DNA from: Arcuatula senhousia
Taxonomy: Eukaryota > Mollusca > Bivalvia > Mytilida > Mytilidae
Reading direction: 5' to 3'
DNA: 64,000 bases
Assembly: GCA_963971305.1 (NCBI GenBank)
Contig: CAXARO010001031.1
Coordinates: 55,837-119,836 of the forward strand
The position numbers and the translations under genes are program-made. Of the stretch, positions 29,501 to 41,500 are shown in pieces; the first letter of the stretch is position 1; every line of letters starts with the position of its first letter. The notes beneath the pieces were generated by a model. It was not told the origin of the DNA and did no database searches. It saw only the letters and a program-made list of their open reading frames with translations.

Positions 29501-32500
29501 TTTTTCCTATTTTTGGGTCAAATGCTACTGATGAGAGGTTACTCCTTGAAATGTAAACATATAGCATATATAAATTTACCGCTTGACACCGACTTTTGGT
29601 GGTTTTGTTTTTTTTATTTACCTAATTTGGAACCATATTTTTTTATTCTTAGTTTACAAGGTTATGTCTCATATTATAAAATGACTAAAATATTTAACAG
29701 TATGTAAAAATTTGTAAAATTCTTAGTCTTGAACAATTTCAGGAAACTTACCAAAGTTAGAGTCAAAATAAAATACTGAAAGGTTATTGTGCATTTAAAC
29801 TTTAAGAAACAATTTTACATGAAAAATAAATTTCTTAATTCAAGTTAACTTTTAACATTGTCCAACTAATGGCAAAATACTTATTTTTTTCCAATATTGC
29901 CATAGATGCTTCTGATTTATTAAAATATCTATATATTTTTCTATTTATCAATGAAAAGATTATCTTTGTGTTCAGATAACCTCAGATGACATGCATGGCA
30001 TTAGAACAATATAATTTCTTTAATACCATAAAATTTAAGGATGCATAACCAGCTATCAAATCAGTTACAATCGCCTTCTATTTCTCAGGGGCAAGCCCCT
30101 TCAGAATGAAGGCTATTGTAACTAATACTTATTAAGTTAATAAGTAAGATAAAGACATATAAATGTTTTAAAGAATATATATTGCAAGAAAAACAATTTT
30201 ATTTTAAAAACTTTCAAAAAAAATTAAACCTCAGTTTTCACAAATTCTGAAATAAGCAACTTATTTACTTTTTATATTATGGTCCCGTCAGGTGTTTTCG
30301 ACAGGAAGGTGTTTTCGATAGGTATTTTTATTCCCGCCTATACGTAACACGCAACGGCTCTTTCAGTTTATATTTTTAGAAAATGCAAATCACAAGTCTC
30401 TTCACAATTTGTGTGTTACAGAAAACCAGAAACAATGCCTGTCAAGAAAGTAGGCCAACCATTCATTGCAATTGTTGATAAAAGCAGCCATTTTGCTAAT
30501 ACTTTTTACCAGAGAAACTAAAAGTCGTTTATTTTAACACTGAGATACACGACACCAACAAGCTGGGTCGTCTGCAATTTTTCGAAACTATATTGACATG
30601 CATGTAAAATTACAGCCACATGATCATGACGTTTCACACAAAAATTAAGGGTCTACAAGAGGACCTGTCTTATATTGTTATATGAAAAAATCCCATTGTT
30701 TTTCATTTGAAATTAGATTTCAGACATTTATGCAAGGATCAAATGTAAAGATACTTTTACATATCTTTAACACAATTCAGGATAAGGGCTCATGATTTAG
30801 CTGTAGAAAGAGGAAGGTATTTCAAAATTGAAAAAGAAAACAGACTTTGTAATGTAAATCTTGTAACCTGCATGAAATTGAAGATGAAATGCACTTTCTT
30901 ATATGCAGACGAACGAAAATTACTCTTTGATGAAGTCGTGAGACATTGTTTTAATTTTCAAAACCTAGATACAGCAAATCAATTTATATGGTTACTTTCC
31001 AGTGAAAACGAACATTTATGCAATATTTTGTCGTCGCATATTCAGAGATGTTTTGAATTAAGAAATTATCACGAGTGATGTTACTCATTTATGTAATATT
31101 TCTTTGGTATCTATTACATGTATGTAATTGATTTATTTATTTATTTATTTATCAATGTTTTCAATGTATTATTAAATGAGAGTCCTCATAGTGTTAATTA
31201 AGTGGTGAATAATAATCACTAATTTGTTTAAAATTTGTTTACTATTTATTTACTTACATGTATCTATCTATTTGGCCTTTCTTGAGAATGATCATTTCAA
31301 ATTTGAGATTTATGTATACATCTTTCCACATGAGGATTCTATTACCAAATGATTATTTAATGTTCTCTAATGATTAATGATGTATTATATGCCCTTTCGA
31401 GGGCCCATGATTTGGAACAATAAATATTCTATTCTATTCTATTCTATTCTTATCAGATTTCAGTTTTTTTTAGAAGACAGAAATTAGTTTAGGAAACTAA
31501 TCAAATTTTAAATTATTTTACAAAGTTTTAACCACCAAAAGCTCCGAAATTTTTGTGTACAGCTTCATTTAAGGATGTTTGCTACTATATTTGAAAAAAA
31601 ATAGGATTTAAAATTGATGTTTTTAATCAAAAGATCTTAACCTAGGAAACAAATTAAGCACAAAAAATTAGTAGGTTCATGTGCTCGTTTTCAAGATATA
31701 AGATGTTAAAGATTTGGTGGGGAAAAGTTTTCTCTGACTTTTTCATAGAATTAACATTAGCGATATTTAGCTGTTCAAAGATATGACAGAATAAATAGAA
31801 ATTTATAAAACTTTGTCAAAAAGTTCCTTTTGATATTATCAAGATATGTATCAAAAGAAAATAGGGGGCTCGTGGGCATAAAAATCAACCCTATTTTGAT
31901 GGTAAAAACTAGAGGATTCCGAAAATCTGACAAAAATACCAAATTAAAGACTAGCGAGCATCCTTAAAAACCTATCGAAAACACCTGACGTCAGTTTTAC
32001 CAACACCTCTCATGGTGCCTCTAAAATACATGCATTGTAAACAGACACCTTGGAATATCGTGATCGCGCATGTGGTTATATAAGGACAAATACTTATCAA
32101 ATGTACTGAGAATACCAAATAATTTAATCTTGTGATTGATATTTATAAAACAGTGATTTTCCATTAAGCTATCGAATAGACGATATAGAGATGTGGAATA
32201 AGTGTACGCGACACAACAGACATAAACAAACAGAAATTCAAAAAATCACAACGGTAAACAGCAAGCAGTCTTCAACATGACCAGAGGTCACTGCTTGCCG
32301 TCTTGCATTGGCCCAAGACTATAATAAATACAAAAGTGTCAAAACCAATCCCTAAATTATCAACAAAAGACCCAATTCTTGACATAAAACAGTTAACATA
32401 AAATGACAAGGACAAACAAAGGCTTTGGCAAAGTTTCCTGGCTTAGGACAGGCACATGTAAAATGTGGCGGGGTTAAACTAGTTTTTTGGATCCAACCTT

Positions 32501-35500
32501 CCCCCACCATATATATAGAAATAGTGAATATTTCAATTTACATGTATATGAATTTTATGTTGTAATAAGCATTGTCTACAATATACTGTATTGCTGTCTT
32601 AAGCATTTTTCTTAAGTAAATGTAGATGGAAAAAAAATAAGTGAGTGTGTGACTGAATAAAGGATATTTGTATATTGTATGTTTTATTTTAAAAATAACA
32701 TTGACATTTTATTTTTGCTATTTAAAGTAGCATTTGATAGTCATATAAATATTTGTATAGCTTGTATGATCTAGTCCTTGAATACCCTTTTCGGGTGGTA
32801 ATGTACCAGACATTGTAAAACCCTGACTATTGATAAAAAAAATTAAAAAAAACTATGCATGCTCAAAGAGCTAATGATGCAGAATATTCTGGTTTTAGAT
32901 TGATTAATTATTTCTTCTTGCTTTCAAGATACAGTTTGTAAAAGGGTTAAGAAATTCAAAACTTTGGAAAAAATGTGTTCTATTTTAAATGTAGAAACAG
33001 GGGCCATTTATTAACAAATTGTAATTTTGATGCTGTAGGTAGGAATCATTCATACTAAATTTGTTTGAAATTGTTTCAAGGGTTTCAGAGAAGATTTTTG
33101 AAAAGCCTTAAGACCATATGAGCTAAAAATTAGAAACCCATGAGTAATGAAACTTTCAAAAGAACTGTATACTCACTTTCGCAAAACTAACAGTTTCTGA
33201 GAAATTTTCTTCAAAAAGACGGTAAAACCATCTTTTCTTAATATGTATTCCAGGTGTATTCATGTATTCTTCATACATATAGTTTATATTTATGCAGTCT
33301 GGCAATAAGATTACTTCTCTCTCAGGGCTTGGGTCACCATTGTTTTCCAAGAACTTATCTATAAATCCAACTGCTGTTAATCCTACCAAATATTAATATA
33401 CAAGTTCAATTAAAAATGAGGCCAAAGACATATATATATATAAATTGTTTTACATTTCTATGCAGTTAACAATATGGGAAGCATCTTATCAGAAAATGCC
33501 CTTGAAATGTAAGTTTCCATCAAAATCGACTCTGTCATGTACATGTACGTGTATAATTCACCAATATGCTATTCAACAACATAAAAACATCGGCCATCAA
33601 CAATTACTAAGTTTGCATCTTTTAACATAATACCAGTATTCAAACATTGTGCAAGACCACAAATAAGAGTCATATCATGCTAAACCCGCCTGGATGCTGA
33701 TCTACTACTAGCAAACAATTTTACTGTTGATTTTATAAGAGAAAAAATTGCTAAACTGGGTGTAGATGTCTAACATCAGCAGCAACCAGGAACTGCTTAC
33801 TCTTCCTAAGCACCGGAGTTCATTTTCACTTATGTGGAAGTTCGCTATATCCTCGGAGGTTTGGGTTTTCTTGTTTTGTGTTTGTCTTGGTTTTGTACCG
33901 GTTTTGTCCTTGTTTTGTTGGATTATTGAGACATGAATGCCCCTTTGACACTCCTTGCTTTTTCTGAGAATCTGTAAGGAAAATTAAACATTAAGCCTAT
34001 GGGAGAAAATTCACAAAGTCGATAAACAGGAAGTAAAGTCACTTCCTGAAATCAAGTTCAGGCGTATGGGACCCAAAAGTTAAGTTACTTGCATAACAAA
34101 TATTAAGAAGCTGTGATACAATGTTCTGAGAATTCTGTTAAGCAAGTTTTTTGTTCACTTTTTGGCAAACAGGAAGTACATGTAGATGTCAGACAATAAG
34201 ACAGACATATATGGAATAATTACATCTGATTTAGGTTACCTCTATAATTATGACATATTTTTTTGGCCACATCAACTTCTACGTAATCATCTTTGATGTA
34301 GGAAAGCATCCTATAATAAGTTGGAATGCTTATTCCAAGTAAATCTGTCCATTTTTTTCTGAAATAAAAGGAAACATTTATTAGTACATGTGATAGGGAT
34401 GTTAACTACTTTTTTTGAAAATAAATAGGATTTAAAATTGATTATTTTAATTAAAAGTTCAAAAGTACTGGTACATTGTGCATATTTAGTAGGGATGTCA
34501 ATCCTACTAGATATCAATACTCGAGTACTCGGTTCAAATACTCAAGTACTCGCGAGTACTCGTATCAAATCGAACATCATAAACTAATGTCCAAGCTCCA
34601 CTATTAAATAGCGTTTAAAAGGACGACGATTCATAATGATGGCTTATGCCCATAACATGGTACTATCAGTGACAACTGAAAGTACCAATTTTTATAAATA
34701 CATGTACATATTTTAATCAAAGTTTTGCTAATGTTGGAGTTGTTGATGCAGCATTAAAATTTGTCGATATTAGGATGGGGAGCGCAGTGTTACAAAATGT
34801 TCCCCATCCTAATATCGACAAATTTTAATGCTGCATCAACAACTCCAACATTAGCAAAACTTTGATTAAAATATGTACATGTATTTTAGAATATTAAAAA
34901 TATTAAGCAACTTTAAGAGCTAGTTTAATATACCTAAGAAATATATGAGCTAACACTTGCTCATTATACCCAGGCTAAAACATATACATTTTGTACACAT
35001 ATATAATTCACTGTGATGTGTTAAGGAGGTTTGCTTCTCATTTTTAAAGTTATTAACTTTTTAAAGATTGTAATTATTATGTAGAACTTATATAAAAAAT
35101 ATAAAATATACAAAACAAAATTCATGGGTCAATATGTTAGATACTGAGATATAAGGCATAGAAAATTTGGTGGGAAATGGAATTATCTAGATTTTTCATT
35201 AGATTAACATGGTTGTGGTTTTGATGTTTAAAATAAAGTGTGAAATAATATCAAGAATTTCATAAATAAAAAAAAAGTATTTAAAAATGTATTTTATATA
35301 GAAATATGAAAAACAAACTGGGGGTCAATAGGCAAAATTTTTCTTAACATTTGAATCCATAAAACCTTAGGAGCCTGAAAATCTGACAGAAAATGAAAAA
35401 TATGAAGAGCCAACTTCCTTAAGTCAAACAATCAGAAAGTAGACAGTAGAACAACCACTACAATGTGTCGATAATGATAGACCTGTATATTAGATATGTT

Positions 35501-38500
35501 GTCGGAAATCGTGCATCTAATATATGTAACGTTTCGCCGCATTCATTGTAACATCACGTCTTTGTGACAAGATTTCAGGATTCCAATAGAGAGTGAAACC
35601 ATACACACGTCTTTTGTCTTATTCCACAACTCAATACTACCACTATTCAATATTTTGGTGCAGTGACCAGGATGAAATATGACTATTTAACATGATTACA
35701 TGAGTACCACCAAATACATGGCAGAAACGGTCAGTCGATTAGGAAAGGTGATATTATGCAGATATTTGAAGAAACCTCGCAACTTAATTGGAAATTAGGA
35801 ATTGTGGGACAATTAAACAAAGGAAAAAATGGACTAAAGCGGTCCGTTACCCTTCAAATGAAAAATGGAACAACATCTAGACCGATATCGAAACTTTATC
35901 CATTGGAGTTGAACGCCCAAGAAGATGACAACCGAGATGAGGACCCTTATAAAAGGACGGAAAGAGCAGCCAAACTTGCTGCTATGGACCGCATGAAGAT
36001 CTGGAATTCGAAGTCATGTGAACTAAGGACTTTAAAGTAATATACTTATGGACTGTGAACAATGGACTTTTATGGACTTTGTCAAATTTCATTTATTTTG
36101 TATGAATTAATTTCGTTTGATACGCAAAATTTATTGATGAACTTTCGTGCCTCGTCTATACAGAAACAAGATGTGAACTTTCAGTTAAATTTACATTTTT
36201 TGTTCAATCTTTATTTGATTTTTTCAAAATTTTTATGGCCATCTTGTGGGCCGGAGTATGTTGGAAATCGCGCAACTAATATATGTAAGGTTTCGCAGCA
36301 TTCATTGTAACGTCACGTCTTTGTGACAAGATTTCAGGATTCCAATAGAGAGTGAAACCATACACACGTCTTTTGTCTTATTCCACAACTCAATACTACC
36401 ACTATTCGATATATGTCTAATATATAGGTCTATGAATGTGTCAGAAAGAATACTGTTGACTCATTTATTTTTGTGGGTATCAATTTTTGTGGTTTCTCAA
36501 AAATGAACGAAATGTCCATTTTTGAGGGTTCTAATTTCGTGGTTTTTCTCATGTTGCTCAATAAAATCAATGTAAAATATGTATTTCATTGTGTACCAAT
36601 TATCATGGTTGACTGTTACCCATGAAATCCACAAAAATTGAAACCCCACGAAAAATAATGAAACCACAGTATGTTAAATGAAACATAAAATTGAATTTTC
36701 CAATATTGGACACCAAAAAGAAGTAGCAAAGCAAATATCCAATGTTGCAAAAAAACTCCTATAAAAATTTACAATGGAGTAATTAAGTTCATGGAAGAAA
36801 TAATAACGGATTCAGTAAACGAAGTGGAAATTTGAGGAACCAAAATAATTTCCAAATATTGGACACCAAAAAGAAGTAGCAAAGCAAATATCCAATGTTG
36901 CAAAGAAAACTCCTATAAAAATTTACAATGGAGTAATTAAGTTCATGGGAACAATAATTACTGATTCAGTAAACAAAGAAATTTGAGAAACCAAAATATA
37001 TTCCCTTCACAATATCTCAAAATGAAGTTGCATACCATATATCCAAAAGCTGTCATACATAGTTTCTGAAAAATCTGTTACAAAAATTAATGATTAGTTA
37101 AAACACATTTTCTTTCAATGAATATAACTACCAGTAACAATTTCAAAGATTTTGCTTACTGGCAAAGTTTTTTCCCTTGGAAATGATGAAACCGTCTTCT
37201 ATTGTCTGTCATAAGAGAGTCTCTAATAAGTCTTAGCAATTTGGTAGATCTCGGATTCCCTTGTGGAATACCATAATACTCAGAACGGAATTGCTGAACT
37301 TTCAATACTATATTACAGTCTTCGAAGAGTATATCATTACACTGTGGTTTGCATCTGCATTCCTCCATTAAGTCTGCCATTATCTTATCAGGGAAAAGCT
37401 TGTACCCTTGGCTGTCTTGAGGTATGTCTGTAACAGCATAACAAATAATGATTAAGCAATCAACCTACTCAGACAGTTAGGGATGTCTAATCAAGATTGT
37501 ATATTAAAAAATATTATGAAATTATTTTGTTATAAAGATGTACATGTTAAAGATATTCATGAACAAGATATTTGAAACAAGAGGCTCCCAGGAGCCTGAA
37601 TCACTCACCTGATTTCTATGGCCTAAAGCCCTGGTTGAGCCATTATTATGAAACAAACTTTCCTATGTTCAAAAACAGTTTTTTTAAAGTGCAACTAAAA
37701 TGACTTTATGACTTTTACAACTTTGTTTAATTTAATTTCTCTCAATTTTCTAATTACAATGCAAAAAACCCGATTTGATTCCGATGTGAAATAACAAAGA
37801 TATTTGCAATTAAGTTGAATTTTCTTAAAAACTCACCTTTATAACTTCCGCTAACGGGGTCAAAAGTCACATGACCTGAATGACGTATGAGGGGGAACTG
37901 TCTCATAAGTATTCATTAGCTACTGTATTAGAAAATATAGCTGTTCATCATTTTATTTTTTTTTTTCATTAACTTAACTTTGTCAATGCTTTCAGAGGAT
38001 CGGCTAACATTTTTACAATTTCACAGTATTTAAAAAAAAACAATTTTAATTGTTGATTAAATTCTTTATTAATAAATATACAGGTCTATAGTTTCTAACA
38101 ATATTATAAATCATGTGGAAATGGGAATTCATGTTAATTATTGGACCAGAGATAGATCGATGGGCGGTCGGATGGCGAACAGGACCACCCCCTATGATTT
38201 CATAGATTATAACCTATTACGTGTACCCTTGGGTCATAAAATAATTAACAACCTCATAGACCTGTATACTCTAATATACATGTCTATGACAACCTGTATG
38301 GTTTCTCTTAAGCTTGGTTAATTGGTTACCTTATAAAAACACTTTGAATTTGATTAATTTCTGACAGTAGGTAAAAGCTATGTGGAAATGAAAATTAAAT
38401 TCTAATTACCGTGCATGACTGTCTTTGTACCTTTGTTTTTTCCATGTCTTGTCTGTAGTTGCAAGCCGGTAAATTTTCGGACATTAGTTTACAGGCGATT

Positions 38501-41500
38501 ACAATCTATACATATCAAATGTTAAAGAGAAGCAAAGTATACTTAGTAGTTGCCCGAATGTGAAAAACTACAAATGTAGAAAAGCGGGGTGGATCGTCAG
38601 ATGGTGTTAATTGTTTGTGCCCAATGATGTTGGGCTATTTTTAAGTGCACACAAATTCTATTCATCAAAGCATGCACTGGAAATGGTCGAAAAAAAACCC
38701 AACAGAAATCATGAGTTATTAAATAACAAAATATAGACTTTTCTATTTGTTATTTAGTAACTTTTTTTATCTATTAAAAGAAGTTAAAAGAAGACAATCA
38801 TGTAGGTCTTGTGGATGGAAAACAATTGTGATAATGAAATAAATGGACAGAGTAGAATTTCATACATGCTATTAATTGTATTTGGGATGAAAATAAGTTG
38901 TATAAATAATGAAAAATAAGTTTGTTTTAACGCCAATGTTATCTCTTTAAAAACAGAAAATAAAAAAATATGTAATGAGTATTAAACGGCAGTTAGACAT
39001 GCATGCATTTGGATTAATAGCTGACCAAGCTGCAAAGGTCTATACAAATTAAATAAAATGTAGAATTGGAAAGAAAACTGGCATTTAGCATGATTGTTTA
39101 GTTTCAAAAATAAGATCTACCTTAGTCACAAATTTGAGCTGCCCTCTCAGACATGTGTCGGACCAGAATACAAATTCGAAATTTTCAGTTTTAAGTATAA
39201 AAAGAGCAACTATAACTACCAGAACTTCATATGAATCTTGCATGTTTTTGTATTTTTTACATTGTTTAATGAAATAATTATTTTATTTCTTTCAGTCCAG
39301 ACAAAAAAATAATTTTAGAACCGTTTGATCTACATTAATTTTCAAATTAGATGTGCAAGTGCCACTATTTAGAATTTCAAGTAGTCAGAATGTATTGACC
39401 AATTAAATTAATTAAGGTGCATGGTCATCTCAAATGACAACACCTGAGTGGTCCGCAGCCCAGTGGGGGTTAAATACATATTCATCTTAGGTAATAATCG
39501 CTAGTAATAAACTCTTTCATCTTTCAAGTGACAGGTCTAATCAGACATGGACCAATTAACAATAGTCAGACAAACACGGTAAAGATTAGTGTAAATTTAA
39601 GCAAGGAATTATAGTCCTTGATTTTAGTACCTTTTATAAATTTTATTGTTTTATTTTGTAAATAATTAATTAGGATAATATCTCAGACGGCGCATTAACA
39701 AAATCTCCACTTTAACTGTTAAGGATGCCTAATATACGAAAATTCTAGCTCACTTTAACCACTGTCATTGTGTTACTATGGTAGTCCATGTTAAACTGGG
39801 TTCCCCTTCATACGTCACTTCCGGTAGCCACGGCGATAGAGGTTTTTCCAGAAGTTCAGCTAATTAGATTCTAACAGGTGCGAATTTCCACACTTCAATC
39901 GCCTATATCTTTGTTATTCGGCATCAGAATTTCGTCAGACTTTTTGCGTTGTTCTTAAAAAAATTAAATCTTTTGATTTAAATAAAGTTGTAAAAGTCGT
40001 TTTAGTTGCACTTTAAACTGTAAAATCATAGAAACAAACACAGTAAAAATGATCATTCTTCACCTTTAAAGGGAAAGTGTTTTTCACCCATATTACTGTA
40101 GGTAAAATATATACATGTATATCTGGGAAAATTTAAAATCTTGTAGGATTTTTTAAAATATCCACACAGATTCTATTTTTTTCAAATTCAAGAAGATTTT
40201 CTTTCTTTATTTGAAACTTTTAACAAAAATCATCGAGATTTCAAAAAATGCTGATCATATGCTGAAGTGTGATTCACTAGCCGCTGCAGCCATGTTTTTG
40301 AGCAAATCCAAAATCCCTACTTTAGTTCATACAACCTATGCTAATAAACAACTGTACCAAGTTTAAAAGCTATTGGAACTGTGGTGTCAGAAAACAAAAT
40401 TAACATTTGAAAAATATTTACAACGATGGATAACGCCAAGGGATGACAATAGCTCACACATGATCCTGACAATTTACATGTAATATCCATACCATCATCA
40501 TAGCATTGTAGAATTTCACCATATTTACCATCTGTAAGAGACTCTTGAACTGCATTGTCTGTAAAATACATGTATGATGCAATATTTCATTATTTTATTA
40601 TACAAAATTATTCAAATAAGGATCGAATGTTTCAATTTTGAAGTTTAATTGACCGTAGCACCTTTTGAATGATGAATGCTAGAACTTAATGTTAAAACTG
40701 TGTTACCAATCAATGCTTTTACACACCAATGAAACATCGAAATTGAAATATCTAGTTCTTATAATTACATTTTAAATGATTTTATTATTTGAGTATTTTT
40801 CAAAACACATATTGTGTGCATTTAATTTATTGCGCTCATATATTGTCTCTGGATACACATGGGCACTGCTGCAGGTATTAATATATTATAGTCATGCGAC
40901 ACAAACATTTCATCAAGTTATGAAACACTGTTTCATTGGAAAATTTGCCAATAGAATTACCACATTTTAATGATATGCAAGGTAAATGAAATTATTGTAC
41001 ATGACTTGTATAAGTGAGAAATGGTATGGTAAAATTGTCAATAAATCATGCATGAACATTAGATGTTAAATTTTACTTAGCACATAACTTCAATTTCTGG
41101 GTACTAAAAACCGCACACTTGTCTCAGGTTTGTTCTTATATTGATTATTCATGCATTTCAAAACTTATGTTCATAGGCCTTTATTTTCACAAATATTCAA
41201 TTTCAGGTACTTAAATTCATGATTTGTTTGAAAGTTCCCATACATTCTATGCTAATTACATGTGTTGCAGGCATTTGACTTCATGGAAAATGATTGACAG
41301 TGAGTCAGTGAAACTTAAAACCACACAAAAATATAAAGTTTGTTTACAGTAGCTGTCCAACAAAGCTGAAAATGACATACATATATTTAAGATGCAGTGG
41401 TGTAAAGGTTAAGCCTCCGACTGGCAATTATCCTTGAACAAGAATCTTAACTTTGTTTGTTCAAGTCGACTCAGCTGTAAACGAGTATGTGGTGTGGTAG

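Noticed and set aside
38115..38321. 68-codon open frame inside the TTAA element
   Set aside because: Too short, no transposase motif, no splice context.
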